Shown piece after piece: positions 37,074 through 46,781 of a DNA stretch of 46,791 nucleotides. The stretch lies in NCBI GenBank assembly GCA_035550055.1, contig DASZRO010000017.1:1-46791 (forward strand). Direction: 5' to 3'. A model generated the notes under the pieces. The model did not search any database and was not told where the DNA came from. It saw only the letters and a list, made by a program, of their open reading frames with translations. This stretch comes from Mycobacteriales bacterium. GTDB lineage: Bacteria > Actinomycetota > Actinomycetes > JAFAQI01. A program made the position numbers and the translations under genes. Positions within the stretch are counted from its first letter, which is position 1. Every line of letters starts with the position of its first letter.

Positions 37074-37975
37074 CGGCACAGCCCGAGGCGGGGTTCCGGT
37101 CCGGCTTCGCCTGCATGCTCGGCAGGCCGAACACCGGCAAGTCGACGCTGACGAACGCGCTCGTCGGTTCCAAGGTTGCCATCACCAGCGACCGGCCGCA
37201 GACCACCCGGCACGCGATTCGTGGCATCGTCTCGCGCCCGGAGGGGCAGCTCGTGCTGGTCGACACTCCCGGCTTCCACCGGCCCCGCACGCTGCTGGGT
37301 GAGCGGCTCAACGACTTGGTGCGCGCGACCGTCGCAGAGGTGGACGTCGTCGTGTTCTGCGTGCCGGCGACCGACAAGATCGGTCCGGGGGACCGGTTCA
37401 TCATCGACCAGCTCCGCGCGATCGCGGGGCAGACGCCGGCGCTGGCCGTCGTCACCAAGTGCGACCTCGCCGGCAAGGACGTCGTCGGCGAGCGGCTGAT
37501 CGAGGTGTCGAAGCTGGCGGACTGGGACGAGGTGGTGCCGGTCAGTGCGGTCGACGGCTTCCAGGTCGACCTGCTGGCGGACCTCCTGTTGGCCCGGCTC
37601 CCGCAGGGCCGTCCGCTCTATCTCGACGACGAGCTGACCGATGCGCCGGAGTCGGTCATGGTCGCTGAGCTGGTCCGCGAAGCGGCGCTGGGCGGCGTAC
37701 GAGACGAGCTGCCGCACTCGATCGCCGTCGTGGTCGAGGAGATGGTGCGCAGCGACACCCGGATCGACATCCACGCGGTGATGTACGTCGAGCGCGAGAG
37801 CCAGAAAGGCATCGTGATCGGCACCGGGGGTGAGCGGCTGCGCGCGGTCGGCACCGAAGCCCGCCGTCACATCGAGGCACTGCTGGGAGCGCAGGTCTAC
37901 CTCGATCTGCGGGTCAAGGTCGCCAAGGACTGGCAGCGCGACCCCAAGCAGCTCAACCGGCTCGGCTTCGCCTAG
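37070..37975 (+). CDS. era: GTPase Era
   Basis: Ribosome-assembly GTPase of 301 residues. The G1 motif is GRPNTGKST (18-26), the switch region carries DRPQTTRHAIRGI, G3 is DTPGFH, and G4 reads TKCD where many species have NKxD. The C-terminal KH domain that contacts 16S rRNA holds GIVIGTGGERLRAVGTEARRHIE. The GTG start overlaps the upstream stop. A hairpin (37987-38011) follows, and the next gene is on the opposite strand, so era ends the operon. Confidence 0.95.
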   Translation: MTAQPEAGFRSGFACMLGRPNTGKSTLTNALVGSKVAITSDRPQTTRHAIRGIVSRPEGQLVLVDTPGFHRPRTLLGERLNDLVRATVAEVDVVVFCVPATDKIGPGDRFIIDQLRAIAGQTPALAVVTKCDLAGKDVVGERLIEVSKLADWDEVVPVSAVDGFQVDLLADLLLARLPQGRPLYLDDELTDAPESVMVAELVREAALGGVRDELPHSIAVVVEEMVRSDTRIDIHAVMYVERESQKGIVIGTGGERLRAVGTEARRHIEALLGAQVYLDLRVKVAKDWQRDPKQLNRLGFA

Positions 37976-37986
37976 CGCCGTCTGCT

Positions 37987-38011
37987 CTCGCGGTCAGCGG
38001 GTGACCGCGAG
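37987..38011. terminator. Hairpin terminator between era and S53 protease gene
   Basis: CTCGCGGTCA-GCGGG-TGACCGCGAG is a perfect 10-bp stem with a 5-base loop, 12 bases after the era stop and overlapping the last codons of the converging protease gene. It serves both directions by position. No T-tract. Confidence 0.65.
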
Positions 38012-40441
38012 CCCGTCGATGCCGACCGTGGTCCCCGACGAGAACGTGCCGCGGACACCGGTGCACTTGAAGGTGAAGGTGCGCGTCTTCGCCGGCGTGT
38101 GAATGCCGCCGAAGAACGGGATCGTGGTGTGTCCCGGCGCGGAGCTGAACAGGTCGTAGGTGCCGATGCGCTTGGGACCCTGGAAGATCGCGAGCTTGCC
38201 GTACGTCGGGCCGGTGCGGACGAGCAGCTCGTACGTCGTGCCGCGCGCGGTTGCCACGGCAGTCGCGCCCTTCGCGGAGGTCTCGATGTGCGATCCGGCG
38301 TAGTCGGTCGCCCCGGGCACGGTGCGCCACGAGCCGGTGAGCCGCATCGTCGTGTCGTCGTACGGCACGGCGAGGACCTGCCGCACGGCCGCCGCGTGCT
38401 TGCCCGCAGCGTCGTACTCGGTGACCTTCACGACATAGGTGCCGCCGGTGACCGCGGTGAAGCGGTAGGACCCCGTGGCCGGCGCGGTGTTGGACGTGTA
38501 CACCGGCGCCGCCGCGCCGACGTGCGTGATCGTCACCGACGCGCTCGACGCCAGCAGCGCGCCGACGCCGGGGTTGGCTGGGTGCCAGTGAACGACGACG
38601 TTGGTGGCGCGCTTGCGGACGTGCGGGTCCGCCAGTGCGATCGTCGCCTGCGCCGCCGGGGCTTTCGGGGAGAACACGTACGGCGCGAGCGACGGCCACA
38701 ACGGCGCGCCGAGACCGCTGACCGTGTCGAAGCCCTTCATCGCCCTGACCGGCAGGTCGGTGCGGGCGCGGTCGGCATCGGACTGCGCGCCGTTGCTGCC
38801 GGAGGTCACATCGCGAAACGTCGCCGGCTTGCCGGCGTACGCCGAGTACAGCGCGCTGTGGATGTCCCCGACGCCGCTCGTCGCGCCGTGGGCGGACAGC
38901 ATGTTGGTGAACAGCGCCGCCGCGACCGGCGCCGCAAGGCTGGTGCCGCCGACGGTGAGCGTCGCGGGGTTCGACGTCGGGTTGCAGAACAGCGGCAGCT
39001 GGTTCTTGCAGGTCGCGTTCTGGTCGGTCGTGAGGATCTCGAAGCCGGACGCCGGGTCACCGTTGACGGCGATGTCGGGCACGAGGCGGCGTGCCTGCTT
39101 GCCGAAGTCGCCGGTTGTGCCGGTCGCGGTCTTGAACGGCTCCCGGCCGATCCCGCTGCTCTGGTAGGCCGGGATCGGGAACGTGTCGGACTCACCACCT
39201 CCGGAGCCGCCGCTGCCCGAGCTCGCCTGACAGGAGGTCGGGTCGGTGCAGGTCCAGCCCTTGTCCACCCAGTTGGTGCCGTCGTTGGCGGCCTTGCCCC
39301 CGACCGCGACCAGCCGGGTGGCGCCGACACCGACCACCTCCGGCGAGCTCGCGGGGTAGTCCACCGCGACCTTGGTCGAGGTCTTGGATCGGCCGCAGTC
39401 GTAGATGCCGTCGTCTCCGGAGGCCGCGAAGATGGTCACGCCCGCGGCGTCCAGCGACTGCAGCAACGACTCGATCGCCTTGATCGAGTCCCCCGGGAAG
39501 TTCGCGGTGAAGTCGTCCTCGCAGGCGCCCCAGGAGGTGGTCAGCGCCACGATGTGGGGGTCGCCGCCGTCGGCGGACTTGCCCTGGCCCTGCGTCACGT
39601 CGGCGAGGACCTGGCTCAACGCCTGGACGTAGCCGCCGCTGCTGTTCGTGTCGAAGTAGGCGCGCTGGTTGGCGTGCGGGGCGGTCGACAGCAGCGCCTC
39701 CTGGTCGAGGTCGACCTCCTCGTCGAGGTCCGGCGTGGCCGGCGAGATCTTGCTCGACGCCACGGCGAACTGCTTGTACTGACCGCTTGCGACCGGATCG
39801 GGCGCGATGTTCACCGACGGCTGCGCGGCGTACTTGCTGAGGTCGACGTCGTTCCAGTTCGCGAACTGCAGCGAGGCGATGGTGAGGGGGCCGTTCTTGT
39901 CGCGCCCCTCCGACGGCGACTGCAGCGGGGCTGCATACGCGTTGCGGAAGTCCGGACCGGCGAGGGTGTCCTGCGTGCGGAACAGCGGGGTCGCGTCGGA
40001 GTCGTCGAGCACCGCGGAGGCGACGCCGGCGATGCTGGTCGGAAGGTCGGCGACGACGTCGTGCGCCGTCGAGTGGGTGACCCCGCCGAGCAGACCGAAA
40101 GTTGCGGCCACGACCGAGGCCGGCGCGGACGCGTTGATGGTCCACGCGGTCTGGTGGCCGATGGCGAACCCGGCGGAGGTCAGCGCGGTACGTACGGTCT
40201 GGTGCGCGGCCGCGCCGGGCAGCACCGCGTCGAGGCGGCGGACCCGCTCGGCATGGTGGGCTCCGGCCGCGGTGGCGAGCCGTGCCAGGCGCGCCGGGTC
40301 CGGCGCCTTCAGCAGGACGGTCACGGTCGTCGTGGCTTCCGACGCATGTGCGGCGGGGGTGCTCAACGCCGCTGCGGCGAGCAGTGTCGCGCCGACCAGC
40401 GCTGCGGCGCTGTGGAGCCGGCTGGAGATCGGCCGAGTCAC
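37994..40441 (-). CDS. Secreted S53-family (sedolisin/kumamolisin-like) serine-carboxyl protease
   Basis: Exported protease of 815 residues. The signal peptide spans about 1-35 ([23 protein letters not shown]). A pro-region follows at about 38-150. The S53 catalytic domain carries the Glu/Asp/Ser set: Glu242 and Asp246 (DLDEEVDLD), Asp343 in [11 protein letters not shown], and Ser501 in GGTSLAAP. The calcium site is FRDVTSG with GFDTVSGLG. About 230 C-terminal residues form two Ig-like domains. S53 enzymes digest proteins outside the cell, usually at acid pH. GTG 40441 is preferred because it places the signal peptide at the start; an upstream in-frame ATG exists at 40525. It is inserted between era and recO. 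Confidence 0.88.
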   Translation of the reverse strand: MTRPISSRLHSAAALVGATLLAAAALSTPAAHASEATTTVTVLLKAPDPARLARLATAAGAHHAERVRRLDAVLPGAAAHQTVRTALTSAGFAIGHQTAWTINASAPASVVAATFGLLGGVTHSTAHDVVADLPTSIAGVASAVLDDSDATPLFRTQDTLAGPDFRNAYAAPLQSPSEGRDKNGPLTIASLQFANWNDVDLSKYAAQPSVNIAPDPVASGQYKQFAVASSKISPATPDLDEEVDLDQEALLSTAPHANQRAYFDTNSSGGYVQALSQVLADVTQGQGKSADGGDPHIVALTTSWGACEDDFTANFPGDSIKAIESLLQSLDAAGVTIFAASGDDGIYDCGRSKTSTKVAVDYPASSPEVVGVGATRLVAVGGKAANDGTNWVDKGWTCTDPTSCQASSGSGGSGGGESDTFPIPAYQSSGIGREPFKTATGTTGDFGKQARRLVPDIAVNGDPASGFEILTTDQNATCKNQLPLFCNPTSNPATLTVGGTSLAAPVAAALFTNMLSAHGATSGVGDIHSALYSAYAGKPATFRDVTSGSNGAQSDADRARTDLPVRAMKGFDTVSGLGAPLWPSLAPYVFSPKAPAAQATIALADPHVRKRATNVVVHWHPANPGVGALLASSASVTITHVGAAAPVYTSNTAPATGSYRFTAVTGGTYVVKVTEYDAAGKHAAAVRQVLAVPYDDTTMRLTGSWRTVPGATDYAGSHIETSAKGATAVATARGTTYELLVRTGPTYGKLAIFQGPKRIGTYDLFSSAPGHTTIPFFGGIHTPAKTRTFTFKCTGVRGTFSSGTTVGIDGLAVTR

Positions 40442-40553
40442 GGTGTCAGGCCTCGCTTGCGACGGGGTGCTGGGCTTCCAACCGTACCTGCGCAACCTCG
40501 ACTCGCCCGTCGTACAGTCGCGCAACGCGCGGATGGCCGGGGAGAATCAAGGC

Positions 40554-41300
40554 GTGCCGCTGTACCGCGACGAGGCCGTCGTCCTTCGCACCCAGAAGCT
40601 GGGCGAGGCCGATCGCATCGTCACGCTGCTGACTCGGCGGCACGGCCGGGTTCGTGCGGTCGCCAAGGGAGTACGCCGCACCGGGTCGAAGTTCGGTGCG
40701 CGGGTCGAGCCGTTCATGCACGTGGATCTTCAGCTGCACACCTCCGCGATCGAAGGCGCCGGTGGCCTCGACATCGTGACGCAGGCGGAGACGCTCGCGC
40801 CGTTCGGTGAGGCGATCGCGACGGACTACGCGCGCTACACCGCGGGAACCGCGGTGCTCGAGACGGCGGAGCGGCTGACCGCCGAAGAGCGGGAGCCGTC
40901 ACTGCGGCTGTTCCTGCTGATGGTCGGAGCGCTCCGCGCGCTCGCCGACGGCGACCACACGCCCACGTTGGTGCTCGACGCCTTCATCCTGCGCGCGCTC
41001 GCGATCTCCGGCTACGAGCCGGTGCTCGACGGCTGCGCGTTGTGCGGTACGCCGGGCCCGCACCGCGCGTTCGTGGTCGGCTCCGGTGGTGTCGTTTGTG
41101 GCGACCATCGACCGCCGGGTGCGCCGATGGTCTCCACCGACACCTTGCAGCTGATGGCTGCTCTCCTCAGTGGGGACTGGACGGTCGCAGACGCGGCCTC
41201 CGCGAAGACCCAACGCGAGACGAGCGGCGTCGTCGCGGCGTACCTGCAGTGGCATCTCGAACGAGGTCTGCGATCGCTTCGCCTCGTGGAACGCGGCTGA
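40554..41300 (+). CDS. recO: DNA repair protein RecO
   Basis: Recombination mediator loading RecA on single-strand-binding-protein-coated DNA; 248 residues. The N-terminal OB-fold begins [20 protein letters not shown], with the family block [20 protein letters not shown]. The C-terminal helical part carries a zinc site ([19 protein letters not shown]). GTG 40554 is preferred, preceded by GAGAAT and a 6-base gap; an in-frame ATG at 40533 would add seven residues. Ends 1 base before a strong hairpin. Confidence 0.94.
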   Translation: MPLYRDEAVVLRTQKLGEADRIVTLLTRRHGRVRAVAKGVRRTGSKFGARVEPFMHVDLQLHTSAIEGAGGLDIVTQAETLAPFGEAIATDYARYTAGTAVLETAERLTAEEREPSLRLFLLMVGALRALADGDHTPTLVLDAFILRALAISGYEPVLDGCALCGTPGPHRAFVVGSGGVVCGDHRPPGAPMVSTDTLQLMAALLSGDWTVADAASAKTQRETSGVVAAYLQWHLERGLRSLRLVERG

Positions 41301-41322
41301 GCCCGGTCCATCCGGACCGGGC
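41301..41322 (+). terminator. recO: Hairpin terminator after recO
   Basis: GCCCGGTCC-ATCC-GGACCGGGC is a perfect 9-bp stem with a 4-base loop starting 1 base after the recO stop and ending 14 bases before the converging AOC-like gene's stop. Confidence 0.7.
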
Positions 41323-41335
41323 CCAGCGGCGAGGC

Positions 41336-41806
41336 TCAGCTCGTGACGTGGATCGTCATGTGCACTGTCGCGTTGCCCGGGATGACGTGGACGAAGCCGC
41401 TCGCATCGGCGTAGCTGCCCGTGCCGCCGGTGATCGACCAGTCGAACGGCGCCGGGCCCTGCGGGCTCGACGTGACGGTGCCGACCGCGACGAGGGAGCC
41501 GTTGGGCAGGTCCAGGGTCTGGGTGCACAGCTCATGTGCCGTCGGCTTGGTCACGAACGTTGCCAGACAGACACCGTCGATGCTCCCGTAGGCCTGACCG
41601 TTCATCGTGAGCTTCGCGGTTGACAGGTCTTCGTCGCCGACGCTGAAGCCCTTGTGTCCAAGGTCGATGTCGTGGTCGTGGTTGTCGTGTGCGACCAGCG
41701 CGATCACGGCGGTCGTGGGGTCGCTGCTGTCGGCGAGGGCAAGGCCGGCACCGCCGAGCGTCGTGGCAACGGCGGTCGCGATGACTGTGGCGAGCACGGT
41801 ACGCAT
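41336..41806 (-). CDS. Secreted allene oxide cyclase-barrel-like protein
   Basis: Exported protein of 156 residues. The signal peptide covers 1-25 (LATVIATAVATTLGGAGLALA). The mature part shows the eight-stranded barrel pattern of the allene oxide cyclase/dirigent-like group: GFSVGDEDLSTAKL, then GSIDGVCLATF, LCTQTLDLPNGSLVAVGTV and SITGGTGSYADASGFVHV. In plants this fold makes jasmonate precursors; bacterial members are of unknown function. A ribosome site (AAAGGGA) precedes the ATG. Divergent from the two-component system across 207 bases with a palindrome at 41869-41884, suggesting it could be a target of that regulator. Confidence 0.75.
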   Translation of the reverse strand: MRTVLATVIATAVATTLGGAGLALADSSDPTTAVIALVAHDNHDHDIDLGHKGFSVGDEDLSTAKLTMNGQAYGSIDGVCLATFVTKPTAHELCTQTLDLPNGSLVAVGTVTSSPQGPAPFDWSITGGTGSYADASGFVHVIPGNATVHMTIHVTS

Positions 41807-41868
41807 TGGTGGTCCCTTTCGTGGTGGCCGGTGCGGCCGTGGATTGCTGACGGCGGGACGTTACGAAC

Positions 41869-41884
41869 CGACGAGTGCTCGTCG
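41869..41884. promoter_or_regulatory. Palindrome in AOC-like / two-component intergenic region
   Basis: CGACGAG-TG-CTCGTCG, a perfect 7-bp inverted repeat with a 2-base centre, about 63 bases upstream of the AOC-like gene. A candidate operator, possibly for the adjacent response regulator. The rest of this gap shows no gene. Confidence 0.5.
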
Positions 41885-42001
41885 CCTCCGTCGCGAGGTT
41901 GGTCGAGCGCGGTCATGGGCGGAACCGCGGTCCGACAGATTCCCCCTGTGGTGGGACCCGGCTTCCCCCGCAAGGCGGAGAAGATTGCAGCCGGCAATGG
42001 T

Positions 42002-42007
42002 TACGGT
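42002..42007 (+). promoter_or_regulatory. Histidine kinase -10 element, probably leaderless
   Basis: TACGGT, 6 bases, then GTG 42014 of the kinase gene, with no ribosome site between. Confidence 0.5.
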
Positions 42008-42013
42008 CATGGC

Positions 42014-43219
42014 GTGACGCTCGCGCTGCGACTGTTCCGCAACCATGTCCTTCGCGACTGGGCGTGCGCGGTTGCCGTCGTCGTCATCGGACTCGGTGAC
42101 CTGGCGGCGAACCCGCACAGCGAGAACTTCCCGGGCGCTCCAGCGGGACACGTCGCGTTCCTGCTTGCATCGTCGCTGCCGTTGGCCTTCCGGCGACTGT
42201 GGCCCGCATCCTGCGCTGTGAGCGCGATTGCGCTGGTCACGGTTTGGGACATTGCGCTGTACCCACCGAAGAACCAGGCCAGCTTCGAGGCGTTCCTCAT
42301 CATGTTGGCCGCGTCGTACATTCTCGGCGCCGATGTTCGCGGTGCACGTCAGGCGTGGACCACGGCTCTCATCGCGCTCGTCATTCTGCCCGGCTGGCTG
42401 TTCGCGCTCGGTGCCGGTCAGTCGCCGGGCGACGTTCTCCCCGCGCTGGTGTTCACCGTGTTGGCCTGGACCGTCGGTTACACCCTGCGCCGCCGCAAGG
42501 AGCAGGCGGCTCTCGAGCGAGCGCGGGCCGACCGGCTTGCCTTCGATCAGGGCCGGTTGGCCGCCGAGGCGGTGATCGAGGAGCGATCGCGGATCGCGCG
42601 CGAGCTGCACGACGTCGTCGCGCACAGCTTGTCGCTGATGGTCGTGCAGGCCTCCGCCGAGCGCCGGGCGCTGGCCGTCGGCATGAGCGACCCGGACAGC
42701 ACGCGCTCAGTGTTGGAGTCGGTGGAGTCGACCGGCCGGGAGGCACTCGTCGAGCTTCGGCGGCTGCTCGGCCTGATCCGTCGTACCGATGAGGTGGCGT
42801 CCCGCCAACCGCAGCCGACCCTGCGGCATCTCGACGCGCTCATCGAACAGGTGACGGCAACCGGCGTACGCATCGACTTGACCGCGACCGGTGACTTCGA
42901 GGGCCTGCCGCCTGGTGTCGATCTGGCCGCGTACCGGGTGGTGCAGGAGGCCCTCACCAACATCGTCAAGCACGCATCCGCGAGCGTTGCGCAGGTGCGG
43001 ATCGGGTGGTGCGGCGGTGCGCTCGACATCGAGATCGTCGATGACGGTGCGGCCGGACCCGCGTCGCTGCCGACCGGTGGGCACGGCCTGGCGGGAATGC
43101 GCGAGCGGATCGCGATCTACGACGGAACGCTCGAAACCGGACCTCGCGAACCGGGGCCGGGCTTCCGGGTGCACGCGCGACTGCCGGTCAACCGGCCGTC
43201 GGCGGTGATGGTTCCGTGA
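42014..43219 (+). CDS. Sensor histidine kinase, NarL/DesK type
   Basis: Membrane sensor kinase of 401 residues. Four to six hydrophobic segments lie in residues 15-155 with no large outside domain, so it may sense the membrane or a small molecule within it. A linker coil leads to the HisKA_3 dimerisation box with phosphoacceptor His199 (SRIARELHDVVAHSLS). The ATPase domain has the N-box VVQEALTNIVKHA and the G-box DDG and GHGLAGMRERI. GTG 42014 is chosen from the -10 element just upstream. The stop overlaps the regulator start (GTGA), making a classical pair. Confidence 0.92.
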   Translation: MTLALRLFRNHVLRDWACAVAVVVIGLGDLAANPHSENFPGAPAGHVAFLLASSLPLAFRRLWPASCAVSAIALVTVWDIALYPPKNQASFEAFLIMLAASYILGADVRGARQAWTTALIALVILPGWLFALGAGQSPGDVLPALVFTVLAWTVGYTLRRRKEQAALERARADRLAFDQGRLAAEAVIEERSRIARELHDVVAHSLSLMVVQASAERRALAVGMSDPDSTRSVLESVESTGREALVELRRLLGLIRRTDEVASRQPQPTLRHLDALIEQVTATGVRIDLTATGDFEGLPPGVDLAAYRVVQEALTNIVKHASASVAQVRIGWCGGALDIEIVDDGAAGPASLPTGGHGLAGMRERIAIYDGTLETGPREPGPGFRVHARLPVNRPSAVMVP

Positions 43220-43893
43220 CGCTTCGACTGCTGATCGCCGACGACCAGGCGCTGGTGCGCGCCGGCTTCCGCAAGCTGCTCGACGCCGAACCAGGGCTGG
43301 AGGTGGTCGGTGAGGCATCGGACGGCGCGGAGGCCGTGTCGGCCGCCCGCCAGTTCGCGCCTGACGTAGTCCTGATGGACATCCGCATGCCGCGGGTGGA
43401 CGGGATCGAGGCGACCCGGCGAATCACCTCCGCCGGCGGCCGGGTCTCGGTCCTCATCCTCACGACGTACGACCTCGACGAGTACGTCTTCGACGCGTTG
43501 CGGGCCGGCGCGAGCGGGTTCTTGCTCAAGGACGCGCCGCCAGAGGATCTGATCGCGGGTATCAGGCTGGTCGCCCGAGGGGACGCGCTGCTGGCTCCGT
43601 CTGTCACGCGTCGGCTCATCACCGAGTTCACCAGCCGGCCGCGCGAAGGGTCGCCGGCGGACCTGCCCTCGCTGAGTCAGCGTGAGTCGGAGGTGTTGCG
43701 GCTGGTCGCGCGCGGGCTGTCCAACGCCGAGATCGCGGCCGAGCTGTTCCTCGGCGAGGCCACAGTCAAGTCACACGTCGGCTCGATGCTGGCGAAGCTG
43801 GGCTGCCGCGACCGGGTTCAGGCGGTCGTGCTGGCCTACGAGTCCGGGCTCGTCCAGCCAGGAAGGGACGCCGGGCCGGGCGGCGCGCAGTAG
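43216..43893 (+). CDS. Response regulator, NarL/FixJ family
   Basis: DNA-binding regulator of 225 residues. The receiver domain has Asp55 in VVLMDIRMP as phosphate acceptor, with the acidic pair Asp9-Asp10 and Lys in GFLLKDAP. The LuxR-type helix-turn-helix follows ([35 protein letters not shown]). It is coupled to the kinase by a GTGA overlap. It probably controls the AOC-like gene and itself through the palindrome at 41869-41884; that is inference from location. Confidence 0.94.
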   Translation: MTLRLLIADDQALVRAGFRKLLDAEPGLEVVGEASDGAEAVSAARQFAPDVVLMDIRMPRVDGIEATRRITSAGGRVSVLILTTYDLDEYVFDALRAGASGFLLKDAPPEDLIAGIRLVARGDALLAPSVTRRLITEFTSRPREGSPADLPSLSQRESEVLRLVARGLSNAEIAAELFLGEATVKSHVGSMLAKLGCRDRVQAVVLAYESGLVQPGRDAGPGGAQ

Positions 43894-43896
43894 CGT
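43891..43896 (+). promoter_or_regulatory. uppS: uppS -10 element, probably leaderless
   Basis: TAGCGT starts at the stop codon of the response regulator gene and is followed by 7 bases and the uppS GTG at 43904. This would give uppS its own promoter next to the inserted two-component genes. Confidence 0.5.
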
Positions 43897-43903
43897 TCGC
43901 ACC

Positions 43904-44662
43904 GTGGTGCGCCCGCCGTCCCCTCATCCGTCGGGAGCGAAGCCGCCGACGCTGCCGCCGGGCCTCGTGCCGAACCACGTCGCGATCGTGATGGACGGCA
44001 ACGGCCGCTGGGCGAAGGAGCGTGGCCTGCCGCGGACCGCCGGGCACGAACAGGGCGAGAGCTCGCTGTTCGACGTCGTCGAAGGCGCGATCGAGGTCGG
44101 TGTGAAGTGGTTGTCGGCGTACGCGTTCTCGACCGAGAACTGGCGTCGCTCGCCGGACGAGGTCCGCTTCCTGATGGGGTTCAACCGCGACGTCATCCGG
44201 CGCCGGCGCGACGACATGCACGCGATGGGCGTACGAGTGCGCTGGGCCGGCCGGCGCCCCCGGCTGTGGAAGTCGGTGATCTCCGAGCTCGAAACCGCCG
44301 AGGAGCTGACCAGGAACAACCGCGTCCTGACGCTGACGATGTGTGTCAACTACGGCGGCCGAGCCGAGATCGCCGACGCCGCCGCGGGGCTCGCGCGCGA
44401 CGTCGCGGCGGGACGGGTCGATCCGTCGAAGGTCAACGAGCGGACCCTCGCTCGCTACCTCGACGAGGCGGACATGCCGGACGTCGACCTGTTCGTGCGC
44501 TCCTCCGGCGAGCAGCGGACCTCGAACTTCCTGTTGTGGCAGTCGGCGTACGCCGAGCTGGTCTTCCAGGACCGGCTGTGGCCTGACTACGACCGGCTCG
44601 ACCTGTGGGCCGCCATCGAGGAGTACGCCCGTCGAGATCGCCGCTACGGCGGCGCGTTGTGA
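43904..44662 (+). CDS. uppS: Isoprenyl (undecaprenyl/decaprenyl) diphosphate synthase
   Basis: Cis-prenyltransferase of 252 residues making the polyprenyl carrier for cell wall and glycan synthesis. The catalytic Asp31 lies in [19 protein letters not shown]. The family blocks [25 protein letters not shown] and [20 protein letters not shown] follow in order. About 20 Pro-rich residues precede the fold. GTG 43904 is chosen from the adjacent -10 element; the next codon (GTG 43907) is the alternative. Chain length cannot be read from sequence alone. The stop overlaps the next gene. Confidence 0.94.
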   Translation: MVRPPSPHPSGAKPPTLPPGLVPNHVAIVMDGNGRWAKERGLPRTAGHEQGESSLFDVVEGAIEVGVKWLSAYAFSTENWRRSPDEVRFLMGFNRDVIRRRRDDMHAMGVRVRWAGRRPRLWKSVISELETAEELTRNNRVLTLTMCVNYGGRAEIADAAAGLARDVAAGRVDPSKVNERTLARYLDEADMPDVDLFVRSSGEQRTSNFLLWQSAYAELVFQDRLWPDYDRLDLWAAIEEYARRDRRYGGAL

Positions 44663-45051
44663 CCGAGGGAGAGTCGACCCGGATGCGGCTGCATCACGTC
44701 AACCTCGTCGTCAAGCCCGGCGAGACGGCGCAGGTCGCCGGCTTCTACACCGACGTACTCGGGCTGACCGCGGCGGTGAAGCCGACCGAGGGCACGTCAC
44801 CGGGCGGGGCGTGGTTCGACATCGACGGGCACACGCAGCTGCACATCTCCGAGCGCGCGGACGCGGTGATGCACGACGACATGCACTTCGCCCTCGTGGT
44901 CGACGACTTCGACGCAACGGTCGCGCGCCTCACGGCGGCGGGGGCGCAGTGGCGTGAGCAGCCGGACCTGTTCGGAGGTCGGCGAGGCTCGACGCGCGAC
45001 CCGCTCGGGAACCGGATCGAGCTGCTCGAGAGGGCCGGGTCGCTGGCCTGA
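44659..45051 (+). CDS. Glyoxalase/bleomycin resistance (VOC) family protein
   Basis: Vicinal-oxygen-chelate fold protein of 130 residues with the two beta-alpha-beta-beta-beta modules: [21 protein letters not shown] at the start, then [20 protein letters not shown] and [11 protein letters not shown] at the end. Members are metal-dependent lyases, isomerases, dioxygenases or drug-binding proteins. His near residue 12 and Glu in the last block could be metal ligands. GTG 44659 overlaps the uppS stop (GTGA); an in-frame ATG at 44683, closer to the conserved fold, is a real alternative. Substrate unknown. Confidence 0.85.
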   Translation: MTEGESTRMRLHHVNLVVKPGETAQVAGFYTDVLGLTAAVKPTEGTSPGGAWFDIDGHTQLHISERADAVMHDDMHFALVVDDFDATVARLTAAGAQWREQPDLFGGRRGSTRDPLGNRIELLERAGSLA

Positions 45052-45055
45052 GCGT

Positions 45056-45082
45056 CCGGTCAGCCGGTCAGCCGGTCAGCCG
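45056..45082. repeat. Eight-base tandem repeat at convergent gene ends
   Basis: CCGGTCAG is repeated three times at 45056-45079, followed by CCG. It lies between the VOC gene and the small membrane protein gene and overlaps the latter's stop (45076-45078). Confidence 0.9.
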
Positions 45083-45318
45083 TGGACGAGCTTGACGACG
45101 GCGACCACGGTGATGACGACGATCACCGCGACGCGAAGCGGTTTGCCCTGCGGACGTACCTGGTCCCAGACGGCGTAGCTGACCGCGACCAGCATCGCCA
45201 CGGTCACCAGCAGGATCGCGCCGCCGACCCGGCCCGGGACGAACAAACCGGCGAGAAAGATCGCCAACGCAACGAGTCCCGCGAGCACATTGACCAGCCG
45301 CCGGTTCACGCCGGACAT
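45076..45318 (-). CDS. Small three-segment membrane protein (DUF6703-like)
   Basis: Protein of 80 residues, almost wholly hydrophobic. The three segments are LVNVLAGLVALAIFLAGLFV, GGAILLVTVAMLVAVSYAVW and LRVAVIVVITVVAVVKLV, with short basic caps. It resembles small actinobacterial membrane proteins of the DUF6703 kind. The ATG is preceded by AGTAGT and 6 bases (45330-45325), so it may be leaderless. It diverges from glyS. Function unknown. Confidence 0.65.
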   Translation of the reverse strand: MSGVNRRLVNVLAGLVALAIFLAGLFVPGRVGGAILLVTVAMLVAVSYAVWDQVRPQGKPLRVAVIVVITVVAVVKLVHG

Positions 45319-45359
45319 AGTCGCACTACTCTGAGTTCTCCTCGCCGACCGCCAGCCGG

Positions 45360-46781
45360 ATGGAGTCGCCCGCCTTGGCCAGCAATCAGTCCCACGACGC
45401 CGCGCGCATCGAAGACCTCGTCAGCCTCTGCAAGCGACGGGGAATCGTCTTCCCGTCGTCGGAGATCTACGGCGGCACCCGGTCCGCCTGGGACTACGGC
45501 CCGCTCGGCGTAGAGCTCAAGGAGAACATCCGCAGGCAGTGGTGGCGTGCCACGGTCCAGACCCGCGACGACGTCGTCGGGATCGACTCCGCAGTGATTC
45601 TCGCCTCGGAGGTCTGGAAGGCCTCAGGTCACCTCGACGCCTTCGTCGACCCGCTGATCGAGTGCCAGTCCTGTCACAAGCGGTTTCGCGCCGACCACCT
45701 CCAGGAGGAGTTCGCCGAGCGCAAGAAGATTGACGATCCCGACACGGTCGACCTCAAGGTCGTGCCATGCCCGAACTGCGGCAACAAGGACACCTGGACC
45801 GAGCCACGGATGTTCAACGGGCTGCTGCGTACCCATCTCGGCGCGACCGAGGACGAGGGGTCGCTGCACTACCTGCGCCCCGAGACGGCGCAGGGCATCT
45901 TCGTGAACTTCCTCAACGTGATGACCGCCGCGCGCAAGAAGCCGCCGTTCGGCATCGCCCAGACCGGCAAGTCGTTCCGCAACGAGATCACGCCGGGCAA
46001 CTTCATCTTCCGGACCCGTGAGTTCGAGCAGATGGAGATGGAGTTCTTCGTCGAGCCCGGCACGGACGAGGAGTGGCACGAGACCTGGCTGTCGACGCGC
46101 TGGGACTGGTACGTCGACCTCGGGCTCGACCCGGCGGACATGCGCTTCTACGAGCACCCCAAGGAGAAGCTGTCCCACTACTCCAAGCGCACGGTCGACA
46201 TCGAGTACCGGTTCCGCTTCGGCGGCTCGGAGTGGGCGGAGCTCGAAGGCATCGCCAACCGCACCGACTTCGACCTGACGACGCACTCCAAGCACTCCGG
46301 CGTCGACCTGTCCTACTTCGACCAGGACAAGGGCGAGCGCTGGACGCCGTACGTCATCGAGCCGGCCGCCGGGCTGACCCGCTGCGTGCTCGCGTTCCTG
46401 CTCGGCGCGCTCACCACTGACGAGGCGCCGAACTCCAAGGGGGAGATGGAGAAGCGCACCGTCATGCGGCTCGACCCTCGGCTCGCGCCGGTCAAGGCCG
46501 CGGTGCTCCCGCTGTCGCGAAACGCCGACTTGTCGCCGAAGGCACGTGACCTCGCGGCGCTGCTGCGGGCCCGGTGGAACGTGGAGTTCGACGACGCCGG
46601 CGCGATCGGGCGTCGCTACCGTCGCCAGGACGAGATCGGTACGCCGTACTGCATCACCGTCGACTTCGAGACCCTCGAGGACGACGCGGTCACCATCCGC
46701 TCCCGCGACACGATGGCCCAGGAGCGGATCGGCCTCGACGCCGTCGAGCGCTACCTGCTCGACCACCTCCCCGCCTGCTGA
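45360..46781 (+). CDS. glyS: Glycyl-tRNA synthetase (alpha2 type)
   Basis: Class II synthetase of 473 residues, the dimeric single-chain form. It charges tRNA-Gly. Family blocks: AYDYGPLG-like [14 protein letters not shown] near residue 40, a zinc-type pair (CQSCHKRF with CPNCGNKD), motif 2 [12 protein letters not shown] and [19 protein letters not shown], and motif 3 near [17 protein letters not shown]. The C-terminal anticodon-binding domain is complete to about residue 470. ATG 45360 is chosen; an in-frame TTG at 45375 is the only nearby alternative. The gene ends 10 bases before the window edge. Confidence 0.95.
   Translation: MESPALASNQSHDAARIEDLVSLCKRRGIVFPSSEIYGGTRSAWDYGPLGVELKENIRRQWWRATVQTRDDVVGIDSAVILASEVWKASGHLDAFVDPLIECQSCHKRFRADHLQEEFAERKKIDDPDTVDLKVVPCPNCGNKDTWTEPRMFNGLLRTHLGATEDEGSLHYLRPETAQGIFVNFLNVMTAARKKPPFGIAQTGKSFRNEITPGNFIFRTREFEQMEMEFFVEPGTDEEWHETWLSTRWDWYVDLGLDPADMRFYEHPKEKLSHYSKRTVDIEYRFRFGGSEWAELEGIANRTDFDLTTHSKHSGVDLSYFDQDKGERWTPYVIEPAAGLTRCVLAFLLGALTTDEAPNSKGEMEKRTVMRLDPRLAPVKAAVLPLSRNADLSPKARDLAALLRARWNVEFDDAGAIGRRYRRQDEIGTPYCITVDFETLEDDAVTIRSRDTMAQERIGLDAVERYLLDHLPAC

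Noticed and set aside
38099-40810. Plus-strand frame of 903 codons across the S53 protease and recO start
   Set aside because: Arg/Gly/Val-rich with no domain. The minus-strand protease explains the region, with catalytic residues and a signal peptide in the right order.
41807-42013. Extra small gene in the AOC-kinase gap
   Set aside because: Frames here are extensions of the kinase frame or shadows. No start with ribosome site and no coding pattern; only the palindrome and the -10 are supported.
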